Shown: positions 34,800 through 48,970 of the stretch, one piece after another
How positions within the stretch are numbered: position 1 is the stretch's first letter
Layout of the letters: each line of letters opens with the position of its first letter
Source: Nemophila menziesii
Taxonomy: Eukaryota > Streptophyta > Magnoliopsida > Boraginales > Hydrophyllaceae
Assembly (NCBI GenBank): GCA_029959085.1
Contig: JARWIR010000091.1
Location: forward strand, 1,302,001-1,366,000
Direction of reading: 5' to 3'
Length of the DNA: 64,000 nucleotides
Translations under genes and position numbers: made by a program
Notes under the pieces: generated by a model
Database searches by the model: none
What the model saw: the letters and a program-made list of their open reading frames with translations, nothing else
Told to the model about the DNA's origin: nothing

Positions 34800-36510
34800 T
34801 GCATAAAATAAAAAATAATTCTTGAAACTAATTTATGTTTATTAAAGTGTGTAATTTGAAGATTTAATTTTTTATTTGGTATTTTTGTTTGCTCGGATTT
34901 TCTTTTTGGTGTCTAGGTTCAGAACATATTATAAAAGTATGGCCCACATAGAAAACAAATCCCAATATTTTAATTAAATATTTCTTTCGTCTCATATGCA
35001 TAAAAAATAGTATGTAAATTCTATTTTATTATTTTATTGTACCTGTAAAAAATAAGATAAAGCTAATTTTTATAGTAATTTCCCATTTTTACTTATTATT
35101 TGAATTTAATTTGATGTCATTATAAAATAAAGACATATTTAAAAGTTTTTCGTTTATACATATATGACAAAATAAGTAAAACAATTTTATATTAAATTAT
35201 AATAAATGTGTTCATCTATACTTATTTATGATGATAGTCTTTCAAATTTTATAATATAAATCTATATAATACTGGTTCCACCAATATATTGTAATTATAT
35301 AATCTATACACGCATAAACACAATTTGAACTTGACATATCTATATATTTACAATATTTCACACTTCTACTTTACAAAATTAATTATTAAATACTCTGGTA
35401 ATTGATTTGATATTAAATTTGAGTCGGAAATTGAAAAAACAATTCTATCATTTGATAATTTATTTTTCAAATTTAATACTAATTTAAAGGAATTAAAAAG
35501 TCACATTGCTAATTTTGTAATTAAAAAAGATTGAACTAAAACTATGTTTAAACATTAGTGACTACGGTAACAATCACATATGTCCTATTTGTATGACAAG
35601 AAAAATTAAGAGAAAGAGAATATTTAAGATATTTATCTTAACTTTTATTAAACAAATAAATTGATTTATCATTCGATATTTGATATCTAATTACACAATA
35701 ATTGATTTTTTTAATATTATCTATAGTGGATTTTGTATAAGTTATTAAAAATACAATGTTTAAATTCAAAGATTTTTTATTCTTTGTAATTCAAAATTTT
35801 GAAAAATATCAATACAAATAATTAAAGTAATTGAGATACTATATATGTACTTCAAACAATATTAATTTTATTTATATTCTAACATAGTAAAATATTCAAT
35901 CCACTTGATTTCTTCTAATTTAGAATAAATTGCCTATAGAGGGTAGAAAAGTGAGAGGTATTTCAAATTGTTTTTTTAAAAATAAAATAGAAATTATACT
36001 AATAAATTTCTATTCTTGAATATTCAAATTCAAGTCATTAAATGTGAATAAACCTAATAAATATTGGTTACCTTTTATCGTAAATTTCGTATACCTTTTA
36101 TATTTTCTTAAAACCATTATTAATAATAATAATAATTATTATAGTAATAATAAGAGTATATACATTTGTTACCTCCTGTCACTACTAAAAATCACTTATT
36201 GGTGGAATTTAACTAACGGTAGTTTAAAATAACTGCAACCTATGAATGTAATTTTAGATAGGTGGCCGTATCGTCTAATGACATTAATGAAGTGGAATAA
36301 AAGCGGCTCATTTAATTAAACTTATGTCTATAGTCATTTATTTTGAAAAAATGTTATAACTAATATGTATGATTTGGAAAAAGAATAACATGACAAACAC
36401 ATTCCATATTTTGTTCCATTTATTGATCCTATTAAGTTAAAAAGTTAAACATGATAAATTTTTTACGTGACAAAAAAATTGCACCAAGCTTTTTTTTTTA
36501 ACTTAAAATG
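34800..36510. other. very AT-rich 5' flank of the copy A gene
   Basis: No gene or element ends recognised. 34952-35645 is absent from copy B. A short (TAA)n run is at 36119-36150. Confidence 0.4.
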
Positions 36511-36556
36511 TCCTTCCCAAAAATAATGTTCACCTAGCATTTTCTCACAGATTAAG

Positions 36557-36785
36557 AACCCGTTTGGGATGATTATTTTGGAGCTAAAAGCGCTTTTTGA
36601 TTAAAATTTAAATATTTGTAAAAAATATTAAAAAATATTTTGATATCTAAAATCACTTTAAGTGATTATTTCAATAATCACTAATCTAGTGCTTTTCCTA
36701 AAAGTGATTTTTAGAGTCTAAAATATTACTATAGATCTAAAATCACTTTAAGTGATTATTTTAAAAAGCAATCCCAAACGGGCAC
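36557..36785. mobile_element. MITE with CCCGTTTGGGAT inverted ends
   Basis: Left AACCCGTTTGGGATGATTAT, right (reversed) GTGCCCGTTTGGGATTGCTT. The interior has mirror blocks 'aaaatcactttaagtgatta' repeated. TAAG occurs at both outer flanks and could be a short target duplication. Probably hAT or PIF type; not resolved. Confidence 0.65.
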
Positions 36786-36833
36786 TAAGAAATGTCATTA
36801 TTGAACTGTACATAAATACCCCTAATAAAGTTA

Positions 36834-37056
36834 CTCCCTCCGTCCAATAATGTTTGTCACAATTTCCAAAAGTAGATGTCCACATTTTTTTTACACTTTT
36901 TACCAATTTTATCCTTATTTAGTATTCATAAACTTATCATCATTAAATGCATTTACTTAGTTGGTTGAGGGTAGTTTGGTAAAAATAGAAAAAATTAATT
37001 GCTTTTCTTAATTTGTGTGGAAAAAAAGTATGACAAACATTGATGTATGAAAGGAG
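36834..37056. mobile_element. Stowaway MITE, intact
   Basis: 223 bp, left CTCCCTCCGTCCAATAATGT, right (reversed) CTCCTTTCATACATCAATGT, flanked by TA on both sides. Same family as the interrupted copy at 20197-22428. Confidence 0.85.
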
Positions 37057-39004
37057 TAATAAATAAAATAATGACAATACTATTTATGAGCATAAATTAG
37101 AACTAGCAAAATTTCAAATGATATTTACGTAAAACTAGAAGTATGGAGTAAACATTAATGATAATGCACACCTATTTCTATGTTTAGAAAAATGCAATCA
37201 ACTATAAATTAATAATTCAAATAATTACAAATCAAAAGAAAAGTAAGAGTAATAAGGGAAAAAATAGGAAAAGTTTTCTTGAAATGGTAGGTAGACATAA
37301 TTTTTGGAACACCTTACTTAGTACGTAACGTGGACATTGTTTTTGGGACAGATAAAGTAACTAGTATTTTATTTGATATAAAAGACTATGACTAAATTTG
37401 GGTATATAATATGGAGCTAAAAAATAGAAAGTTTATTTATATAATACAACAAAATCGTAATACTATGATATATAGATGTGTTTGACTATTTCTAGTAAAA
37501 ATCCAACTTTGTAAAAGATATAAAAAAATTATAAAAATAATGGATTATTTCTAATAATTTTTCTATTATATTTTTCACACAATCTTTTTGATTTCCGCTT
37601 AAATAATTGTATTATCTCTTTAAATCAAAACCCTTTCCAACAATAAAAAAAACGACCCCTCTAATACCCTAAATCAAGTCTTTTCTTTTTGAATTGCTTC
37701 TCAAGTAATGGCTTGTTAAATCTGTTCATACAGCTCATCACTACTCATTTAAGGTATGTTAAATTGGTTTTCCACTTGTAAAAAATAATCTATTTTGTTT
37801 ATTAAATCCGGAAGTATTGATTTTTGGATTTTGTTTGTTGCTATTGTTGATTAGATTGGTAGATATAGTTTTTCGAACACTCAATTATAAAATTCACAAT
37901 GTATAGCTATTTAATTTGTGATATATAATAAATTGTATACGGTAATTAAAGTGTTTGTAATTATACCTATTGAGAAATTAAATTGGCTTTTTGTGGGTTT
38001 TGATATCTTACCTTGAGGAATTTTTTTAAATATTAATCCTAAATATGATGGTTGCTTTTTATTAGTTACATAATTTTAAAAATTTATCAATGTTGTCACA
38101 GATATAGTGTGATAGAGGGTATAATTTCGTAGCGAAAATTTGTTTATACCATAAAAAACTTATTGACATTTGTTTATATTGCTAGAGTTATAGGTATTTT
38201 ATTAGCATCACCTAATCCCCAAACACTGGAATTTTCACACTCTCCTAACTACTAAAACACATTTTATGGTTTGAAAAGGTAAAAGAAAATAATATATTTT
38301 TTTTTGACAAAGAAACCGGTACGCTATAGATTAATGGCCGTTAGCTAATTCTGAGACGAAATAATTGTGGAACCAACAGTTGGTGCCCCGCTTCGAAGGC
38401 GGTCGGTCCTCTATCTAGCTGAACACGCAGTACGGTTTGCCATCACATTGAATCTTTGCGGTAGATGTTAAAAAACATGTTTACGTGTTCTTCAGTGATC
38501 CTTTTGATCCGCTTGATAAACGACTTGACTTTCCACCACGCAGTTAACAACGACATGATACCTTGAATATAATGAATGATTGAAATTATTATAATTTTGG
38601 TTTTCTAAAAATTTTCAACCATATTATTTAAAACCAAAACTAATAAACAAGAAAATTATATGACAAATTTTTTATATATCATCTTAGAACTAGTATAAGA
38701 CAAATAAACATTTCAAATAAATACCTTTTCATGAGGGCTTAGTTTTAAAATTGGGTAAGATAACTTGCCTTTTTGCAGTTTCAACACTACTCCATGGGCG
38801 ACTTCTTTTCAACTAAAATTTTCTAGCCATAATTACTAATAGTACCAATATCTTGTTGAAAATTTTCAATTACTTTATTTTTTCTCGAAGGACGCCTTGG
38901 TGATCGGGAACGACAAATCAATTGGGTTATTTATTTATCCCGAGATGAAACCACAATTAGGCTGGTTTACTATTGAGTTTGATAATTTGATCTTCAAAAT
39001 TGAC
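37057..39004. other. spacer between the two segmental copies, no gene recognised
   Basis: Mostly AT-rich. 38310-38560 is clearly more GC-rich and contains phrases such as 'gttggtgccccgcttcgaagg' that I cannot assign. No long frame and no inverted ends. Confidence 0.4.
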
Positions 39005-39251
39005 ATCTTAATATGGTATTTTGGGCATTTGGAGCTAGAATTGAAGGGTTCAATCATATAATATTCATAGTTAGTATTTGATATTTCCATGTGATAGATT
39101 AATCTAGTCAGGAGATATCATTTTAGGGGTATTTATTGCTTAGTTGAGGGAATTTTTTTCCATATATTGATATTTTACACTTTCTTGTCTAATTTCAGTG
39201 TTTTGCTACTTCTAGAATTTTCGCGCGTAATCTGTGTGTTATTTGTGCAGC

Positions 39252-40826
39252 TGTTCGCCCCCAGGTGTGATATAATAAATCAACACCGGAGAAGGTGACT
39301 TCCCGCAAGCATACAGATCGTTGAAAATTTATAATTTGATAAGTGGGGTTATATCGTTCTCCATAGGGACTATCAATGTAGATTTTTATGCTTCGAATAA
39401 TGCAAATGTGTAGAGCTTGCAATAAAAATAAATAGATGGCAAAGACTTCAACTAGTAAATGTTTATTGGGGTTTTCAATGATAAACAACTAAATAAACTA
39501 TAAAGACAAGATTAAAGCTAATGATTAAAGTAAATAATTAAGTAAAGTAAATAAAAGATGAACTAATAAATGAGAAAGTTGCTTGAGAAATTGTTAGTAA
39601 TTACCTATGCCGGTAAGTTAATGGTTTTATTGATAAGGACGAGTTCATGATTTTCGTATTAGCCGGGATCCAACAATCCTTCTAACTCATATCGGTAGCT
39701 TAGAAGGCAATCTTTCCTTATTAAATAAACCTATTAGATGACCCTAGAAATGAGTTATGATGATTGAGATTCTAACCCTATTGAATACCTAGTTAGCAAT
39801 ACCTCGTTCACTGCCTCACACTAGGAGCCTATACGCTATGTCCGCAATCGAACCCCCCTCCCAGGTGAAAGCTCAATTACAAAAGCTACCCATTTTTGGC
39901 CAGAACACAATTAGTATTAAATTAAAGTCATATTCAATGGAATAATAATCAAACCATTACCAATCAGACACTTTTTCCCAAATACAATAATTCAATTAAC
40001 TAATTAAGCATAAGTTCTTACATAAGCAAAATCAAGCAATGAGGATTTAGTTCATACTAAAATAAAGAAAATAAATAAAAAATTAAAGACAAAATAATAT
40101 CCAAAAGCACAAAAAAAATAATAGTTACTCTTCAGGAAGATATGAAATAATGAACCATTGGGGAAGAATCGTTGGGTTTTTAGACAAACCCTTCTTTTCT
40201 CCTCTCTAGTTCTTCTACTCTTGCACCCCTTGTAAAATGCGTTCTCTTCTGATGAATAATTGATTCTGTTGATAGATTATGGAAAAAGGGGCTGCTAAAT
40301 GACTTATATATAAGCTAAAAAACGTTTGAGCCCCCTTTGGCTTACTTAATTAGGTTTAGAAGGAACCAACCCATTTTAGCTACAACTGGACTAGTTCGAG
40401 CCACAATAGAATAAAATGGCATAAATTCCTCATCTTAACTCTGAATTGACTTTCGTCACTTCCCACGCTACACTGACTTAAAGACCATTCTTAATCAAAA
40501 GGAATCATGTCCAAAGCTCTTATCAATATCTCGTGGTGACTGAAACAATATGACTCAAAGATATCTCCGGTCCCAAGGCTCAAATTCTGTCATGGCTTGG
40601 GGTTTATCTTGAGTTTTTAGATGCTTCTCTTCATCTTGGTACCTTTTGTCAACCATGTACCTATAAGCTACACACTTAACACATAATTAAGGCACAAAAG
40701 CTCTATAAATAGTAATATGACCAACACACGAGACAAAAGTACAATATAAAAAATACTAGGGAAAAGTACCTCACATAGGCCGAATAAACTCCCAAAATAA
40801 TGTCACGTGAATAGATTAATCCATCA
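39252..40826 (-). mobile_element. 3' LTR of the Athila-like element, copy B
   Basis: 1575 bp, counterpart of 23283-24430 and more complete. It keeps the 39720-40150 part missing from copy A, which includes 'cctcccaggtgaaagctcaa' as in the LTR at 3330-3400. Minus strand starts TGATGGATTAATC and ends GGGCGAACA. Confidence 0.6.
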
Positions 40827-43800
40827 CAGAAATAGAGACATCAAGACCCCCAACTCAAAGTTTTGTCGTACCGACAAAATAGAAAAAGATAAGAGTTTCG
40901 AAGGGTCTAAGTCCAATAAATCAAAGAAGAGAGTTAGAGTAGAAAAGCAATGAATGACACCAAAGCACTAATTCTAACAAGTCTCATATAGTAAAATTTA
41001 CAAACTAAGCCAAATATAGACGTATCAAATAAACAATCCACACATATTAATTTCAATATTAGATTAGATTTGCAATGCGCGAAGGTTAGGTTCACTATGG
41101 TGGCCAGAGGGTGTTCCTTGATCCTCACATAGTTTCTAAGGTTCATCTAACTACTCTCTATTAGTTCAAAAGCTCCTAAATTACATAGCCAAAAATCCTA
41201 AGGTCTTTAAGGTTGTAATGTAGGCTTAGGGCAAGTGTGATCGTATATTTGGATAATATAGGGTGATCTTTTGGCTCTCTCCTCACTAGCCATCAACGAG
41301 TGGCCCTAGAGCTTGAGTTACTCTCAAAGACGTTCTCACTCAACTGAACTGATGCACTTATTCACATCCCAATAACCCAAATGAAACTCTTTTATGATCA
41401 CCTAAAGAATTACCACTTTGCTGGTAAAAAATGTATATATTTCTCTTTTGTAAGTAACAATGACTCTCTTTTTGATGTGAGAAGTCACGCTACCATGTTT
41501 CTATTCTTTTCAATATATATTTTTTCTTTTCAATTTTTTTCTTTTTTATTATTACCCCGCCAAAGGATAACAATATACATAAACAAGTGATCAAAAAGCT
41601 CAATTACATAGCACAAAATACAACCAATAATATCTATTATAACCACCACCCCAAACTCAAGCTCTAGACGGGTGTCAAAGCATCGCGATTCGAGTGCAGT
41701 TCATATTGAGAAGTCCTAAAAATATAAGGGATAAGGCTTTTGGTGTGGCTGTAAAAAGGGTTAGAAAGGCAAGAGGGGGCAAAGACGGATAATATAATGG
41801 ACAACAAGCTAAACGCACAAATGCATAAACAAATAAACCCCCTTAATCATGTCCAATCCTATACGAGTTAGTTACATTCTCACTTTTAGTGCGTTCATTA
41901 AATGGTTTATCAGCTAGTTTAGATCTCATGCTTGATGTCTCCCTATTTGTGATGATTTATTAGTAGTTGGAGACATCATTTTAGATGTATTTATTAGAGT
42001 ATAGGTCGATTTTATTACTTACCTTCTCCTTCAAGAAAACGAATTAGGTCTTCCTAACCCTATAAATACAACCTCTTATCAGAAGAAAACTATCCTTGGC
42101 TAAACCTTAAGCCAGGAAGAAGCTACAACACAAGAAGAGAAGTCTGGAAGGAGTTGTGCATCAATCATGTCTTCTTCAACCTTCAATTTTGTAATTCTTT
42201 TCTTTTCTTTTCTTAGTATGAATTAAATAAATTTAGCTTGAGTGTTATCATATATGTATGAACCCTAGTTTTGATTGACATCTATCTAATTTGGGAATTC
42301 TATGTTTTAAATTGAATTTATGTTTTGATTTCTCTGTTTATGTGTTGGATTTATATTCTGTGTTCTTTGCGGTGTACAACGTATAGGATTACCATCATAG
42401 TAGTTAGATAACCATTGACAACGGTATATTTAACTATAGAATTAGCACATAACGTCTAGAATAAGGTTTAGATCTGACAAATCAGCCTAACTAGGTAGCC
42501 AATGGTTTTATGTATTGCTATTTAATCAATTGCAGGAAAAGTTTGCTTAGGTTCTTATTGACACAGGTTAACCCTATTTAAAACTACCTAGCGCAATTGA
42601 AACCAACTATTGAAATACTACATGATTCACCCTTACATGTTTAGAACGGCAAAATTAGTGGGGATTATTTGCTAATTAATCAGGCTAAACTATCATACTA
42701 TCTTCTTTACTTTTATTTAATTTTCTGTCTTTTAATTTAGTAGTTTAATTTTCTGTTTAAAAACCAAATCAAAATCTATCTTTCTCTTCTTTACTCTTGC
42801 GTATTATCTGTTCTAGCTTTATTATCTGCACTTGATAATTTGCATAAGTTCTTCCTAACTTTCGTAGTCTCTGAGGAACGAATCTTCTTATCATTAAAAC
42901 TTGCATACGTCCTGTAATACTTGTAGAACCATGCTCAGCCTAGGGTGTTTATTTGAACTTGTTTATACATTATTTTGTCACACCTTAGGCGACACCAATG
43001 TTCTACACACAACTCATGCTCCCTAAGATCAAACTTACTTCTACCGCATTGTTCAGTAACCGTTTCTTTACTCTGAATGTGTATTTCATGTAGATATTTC
43101 AAGCATATACAAGACAAATTCATAAACCTAATATCTACTATCATTAACTCATTTAAATTCGGCTCAAAATATATATTCAATAGATTTTACACCAACATCC
43201 ATACTTATTAAAAATCAAATAAACACATAAAAATAGCGATAAGAACAACAAATTCCCACCCTCAACTCAAAGTTGACTCGTCACATCTACGACTCGGAAA
43301 TAGACTCAACAAAATTAAAGACAAACACCTATTATACAAATAAAGAAAGGGGTAAAGAAGAGAGAAACACACTCTCGAGGCTATTGCCTCACGTGATCAC
43401 CATCCAATATGGGATGCACTTAATTCTTCGCAATGTCGCGCCTTATTTGCTTTAGGAATATCGTGATGTGAACTTGATTGGTTTTGATCAGTGCCATATC
43501 ATTGACAAGGAAGGTGTGAGCTAATTCGATTCGATTAAGTTGCTCACCCATCTTCCCTTGACAAGGAAGCTCCTTCGAATGTGCTCCTCTGAAAATGTTC
43601 TTGATCCACGTATCATCTGAGATGGTACTCGATTTCTATATAAGTTTCTCTGTCTCTCCAAGTTTTGCACCTACTTTAATCAATATGCTGGTGATCATTG
43701 ATTGGTACTTCAAATTAACAAACCTCATGGACTTGACTATGAATCGCATAATCAAATATCAATCATGCTACATCTACTTCTTCCTCTCTCATAACACAAT

Positions 43801-44100
43801 CCAAAAAGATCGTGGATTCCAAATTACATATGCGGTTTGAGTGTTCCCAAAGGCTGAAGGTGCAAGGAAGTGTAACCAGATTTGTGCATTAGGTTGATGG
43901 AACTTGTAAGCCAAGATGTCTTTAACTCCTTTTCTTTTTTACCATGAACTAGCACCAACTCCTCACTAAACACCTATTAGTGTAGTTGGTTCCAATCGAA
44001 GGTTTCAATTTTCTTCACCACTTCTTGATACTTACATGGCTCAACCAATTTCTTCAAATTGAAGTGTCCATTTCCGATCGACTCTTTTTACTAAAAGACA
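40827..44100 (-). pseudogene. Athila-like 3' interior with env-like remnant, copy B
   Basis: Counterpart of 24431-26640, interrupted by the solo LTR at 41933-42997. The env-like part is 43594-44100 and differs from copy A by scattered substitutions and small indels. It is broken in both copies. Confidence 0.5.
41933..42997 (+). mobile_element. solo LTR unique to copy B
   Basis: 1065 bp, begins TGATGTCTCCC and ends GGCGACACCA, flanked by ATGCT (41928-41932) and ATGTT (42998-43002). Copy A has the uninterrupted site CTCATGTTCTAC at 25537, so the insertion is later than the duplication and the left flank has since mutated once. Same family as the LTR pieces at 1-1090 and 63546-64000. Confidence 0.88.
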
Positions 44101-44109
44101 CAAATAAGT

Positions 44110-46920
44110 TTTAACACTAAATGACAAATTTTGTCGAATTTTCCCTACCCATTATACCCTTTTTTGTTTTTTCTTTGCTATATATACTGATTTATTCAGA
44201 AATGTTTCAAATCCAAAAAATAATTTTTCCCTCCTCTTCTCTCTCCCCTCTCCATCATAAATCTAAATGTACGACAAATTTTTTCTTTTCTTTCTCTTCA
44301 GAGTTTGAACTCAATCACCTCCCATTGTCTTGAGCTGAGAAGAAGATCTCTTTATTGGCCGAAGTTGAGTAGAAGTCGACGACATGGCTCGTGAAATTCC
44401 TCCATTTAGAAGCAATCAACAGTATCAGGGAAGCCATGGAAGATCCTCTCACCAAGGGCAAAAATTCCTCCATTTTTGAAGCCATCAACATTAGGGAAGT
44501 CCTTGAGCTTGCTCGAGCTTAAGATCTACGAACGGAGTAATGGCAGTGAAGCCATGGAAGATCGCTCGAGCTTCCTCCTCAGAGCTACCATTGAAAGTGG
44601 TGAAGAACTCCAGCATCGTCGGTGAATCCGAGTTCGTAAGGATATCCGTCGAGAAGAATATCCATCTTGAAATTCCATTCAAAGCATGAAAAATGCCACT
44701 CTAGCTCGAAAAGATCCCATTCGAAGCATTAGAAGACCCTGTTCGCTATGGCCGTATGATGTCTCCTCTTTTGTTCTAATTATATGCCCTTAGGGGCCAT
44801 CATTTTAGGTGATTATTTAACTAATTAGATATACTTTTAGTGTTAATTCGTTATATTTCATTTTACCTCTTTGGATTTTAATATTTTTCATTTATTAAAC
44901 TTTTGCACGTTGTAGGTCCATGATGCTAGCAAGGAGAGGAATCAAGAATTAAAGTCTTAGATAGTGTAAAGAAGTCAAAGGCGAGAAGAAATATCCCGTA
45001 GAATTGACAAGTTGAAGCTGCAAATCTGGAAGGCTGATGGTAATTGTTGATTTCGAGCTACTTAAACGTGGATTCATCCTATGATTTGTAAAGAAAATTT
45101 GTTCCTTATCGAGTTACGAAGATTTATCAAGTTGAACGGGCCAATTCAGAGTTGATTTGAGAAAGTTACAGCCGTTTTAGTGAAGGGTGTACACCAGTTA
45201 CGGGATTTGTAATTAAAGAATAAACCGGGGCTTTTTAATATTTCACTAATTCACTTAAGTAAAGCCCAAGTCTGAATTTCAGCATTATAAATAGACCTTT
45301 AACTCTTATTTTACATATAACTCAATTCACACAAGTCAGAAGCGCCAGAGAGAAAGTCAGAAGCAAGGAAAAAGAGAAAGCTAAGAGTTGGAGAAATCAT
45401 CTTCTCCAAATCAGCCAAACTCAATTCTCTAATTAGGTTCTTTTATATTTTCTTTCTGTAAAACATGAATTCCTTTATTTTTATTTCTTTAGTTTTTATT
45501 GCAGTTATGAGCTAAATTTAATTGTACTTGAGAATCGCTTTAATGGGTTGAGCTCCAATTTATTTATATAGTGTTTTTGAATTTGAGATGGAAAACTTTA
45601 AATCTCGATTGGATAATTTTGTATTGACTATTATTTTGCTTTTATTTACTGTCTTTGAAGTCATGAATCAAATATAGGAATTAGTAATTAAGATATTCAC
45701 TTATTTGACAAAGTGATCGCCTTGACGGGGGGTATAACTACGGAACTAGGTAATAGACGTAAGGTAGATATCATTGATCCTGACGGGCTTGGTTAACCTT
45801 ATAGCCAGTTGGGTAAAATACTTGATCATTCGAAGGTGGATTATAATCACCCTGACGGGGTTTGTAACACCCTAGGATAGCTCCTAAGTCCACCCTGACG
45901 GGGTTAGGAGAAGTTAGAATCCCAACTAATACTTAATACCAATTCACCCTTAAACAGAAACATAAATTGAATAGATTTAGGTGAAGCCCTAGCGAGACTC
46001 AAGTACTGCTTCTCTCCTTGCGTCCAACTCTTTTACTTGCACTATTTTCATTTCAGCTTAATTTATTTAGTCTTTAATTTATTTTAGCATCTTAGTTATT
46101 AAAACAAAAACCCAAACAAACTTTCATATCATTTACTTTTTTTTACTTGCAATTATTTCACTATTTGATCCACACCTGAGTTGTACCTAATCCGTCCCTG
46201 CGAAGGAATCCGATTTATCGGTTTATTATTTGGACAACCGTACAGTTGCGGTTTGTGAGTCCTAATCTTTTACACATTATTCTATAACACACAAGGACCC
46301 ACCACCGTAGAGACCTGTTCCCCCACTAGAGAAGAAGCTCCAATCAGCTTCGTCTTTTGGTGAAAAGCCATGAAAGGTCTTCACGTGCGAAGCGATGAAT
46401 CTCCGGTCTAATTCCTTTGTTTGGTGAAGACTCTGTAATTTTTTTTCTTCTTTTTTTTCTTTTGTAATGCTCAGTTCTTTTCCTTTTTTCGTTTCCCTTG
46501 TTCGTTTTTTAATCAGATGTAGTACTTTAGTTGTTATTTCGATTCTTTTTTTGTTGAAGCAAATAAGTTGTATTTTTTTCTTATAGAATATTAGCATAAT
46601 ATTTAATGAGGTGAATAATGGCATATATTCAACTGTAATTTATTATTAAGTATGATTTTATTGCCTTTATTGATTTGTTTAAATTTATTTTTTCAAGGCT
46701 ACTGAACAGTTTTCTATCTAGCACTCAGCAATTTTACCCCAATACTAAGTAAAATCCCAGATACTTAGTATACTTTTCCAAATACTCAGTAAATTTTTCT
46801 GAATAATCTGTAAAATCTCTGAACACTCAGTAAATTTTTTTCCAGGCACTCAATATTTTTTCCGAGTACTAAGTACTTTTTCCGGGGTACTAGCGGAGGT
46901 CGGTGGGTTGTGGTCGGATT
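44110..46920 (+). other. unclassified repeat with CT-rich leader, copy B, split by a solo LTR
   Basis: Counterpart of 26660-29475, with the solo LTR at 44757-46304 inside it. Confidence 0.4.
44757..46304 (+). mobile_element. solo LTR with CCGTA target duplication, copy B
   Basis: 1548 bp, flanked by CCGTA at 44752-44756 and 46305-46309. Same insertion as 27299-28839 in copy A, differing by about 3% including a 'gattatttaactaattagatat' block near 44811 that copy A lacks. Confidence 0.85.
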
Positions 46921-47481
46921 GGAAAAGTATTGGTACTAATTGAATGTCAACTCAATGAAGGAGAAAAGAGAAAAAAATTGTAATGAAGGATAAATCATAA
47001 TGGTAATGTATTGTTTGGATTCAGTTTTTAAAGAAAAGGAAAGGAAATCATAGGAATTATTCCTTTGTTTGAATTCGATTTTTAATGAAAGGAAAGTAAT
47101 TCAATGGATTGCAGAATCTTTTCTTTTCCTTTAAAACATCAATTATTTAAACCTCCCATTTTGGAGTCATCTCAAAGGGAAGGAAATGAAATTTTTTCAA
47201 ATGTCACAACTAACCTTATAATTTTAATATAATAATATTTTTACATAATACAAAAAAGGTATAAAGGTATTTTTATGTAAAATAACCACTTCTTTTTCTT
47301 TAATAATGTGAATCCAAACAGGTGATTCCTTAATCAATTACTTTTTTTTTCTTTATTAAAATTTTTATGATCCAAACACGGTTATCACTTTCCTTTCCAT
47401 TCCTTTAGTATTCTTATATTCCTATCATTTCATTTTCTTTGATAATTTGAATCCAAACAATGCATAATTGAAAAATAGAAG

Positions 47482-47754
<273 letters not shown>

Positions 47755-48910
47755 CCCAATTGTTCCCCCACTAGAGAAGAAGCTCCAATCAGCTTCGTTC
47801 TTTTGGTGCAAAGCCATGGAAGGTCTTCACGTGCGAAGCGATGAATCTCCGGTCTAATTCCTTTGTTTGGTGAAGACTCTGTAATTTTTTTTCTTTTGTA
47901 ATGCTTAGCTCTTTTTCTTTTCTTCATTTCCCTTGTTCGGTTTTTAATCAGATGTAGTACTTTAGTTGTTATTTCGATTCCTATTTTGTTAAAGCAAATA
48001 GGTTGTATTTTTTTCTTATCGAGTATTAGCATAATATTTACGAAGGTGAATAATGTCATATATTCAACTGTAATTTTTTATTAAGTATGATTTTGTTGCC
48101 TTTATTAATTTGTTTAAATTTATTTTTTCAAGGCTACTTAACAGTTTTCTATCTAGCACTCAGCAATTTTGACCCAATACTAAGTAAAATCCCAGGTACT
48201 TAGAAAGTTTTCCAAATACTCAGTAAATTTTTCTGAATAATCTGTAAAATCTTTGAACACTCAGTAAATTTTTTTCCAGGCACTCAATATTTTTTCCGAG
48301 TACTAAGTACTTTTTCCGGGGTACTGGCGAAGGTCGGTAGGTTGTGGTCGGTTTGGAAAAGTATTGGTACTCATTGAATGTCAACTCAATGAAGGAGAAA
48401 AGAGAAAAAATTGTAATGAAGAATAAAGAAAAATGGTAATGTATTGTTTGGATTCAGTTTTTTAAAGGAAATGAAAGAAAATCATAGGAATAAATTTTCC
48501 TTTCCTTTGTTTGAATTCGATTTTTAATGAAAGGAAAATAATTCAATGGATTGCAGAATCTTTTCTTTTCCTTTGAAACGTCAATTATTTAAACCTCTCA
48601 TTTTGGAGTTATCTCAAAGGAAAGGAAATGAATTTTTTTTAAATGTCACAACTAACCTTATAATTTTAATATAATAATATTTTTTATATAACACAAAAAA
48701 AGTATAAATGTATTTTTATGTAAAATAAATTCCTTTTGTGAATCCAAATAGGTGATTTCTTAATCAATTACTTTCTTTTTCTTTATTAAAATTTTTATGA
48801 TCCAAACACGGTTATCACTTTTCTTTCCATTCCTTAAATTTTTATATTTCTATCATTTCCTTTTCTTTGATAATACGAATCCAAACAATGATAACTGAAA
48901 AAATAGAAGA

Positions 48911-48914
<4 letters not shown>

Positions 48915-48966
<52 letters not shown>
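48915..48966. repeat. (AT)n microsatellite
   Basis: About 25 AT units at the end of tandem unit 2, without the CT tract seen in the other units. Confidence 0.95.
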
Positions 48967-48970
<4 letters not shown>

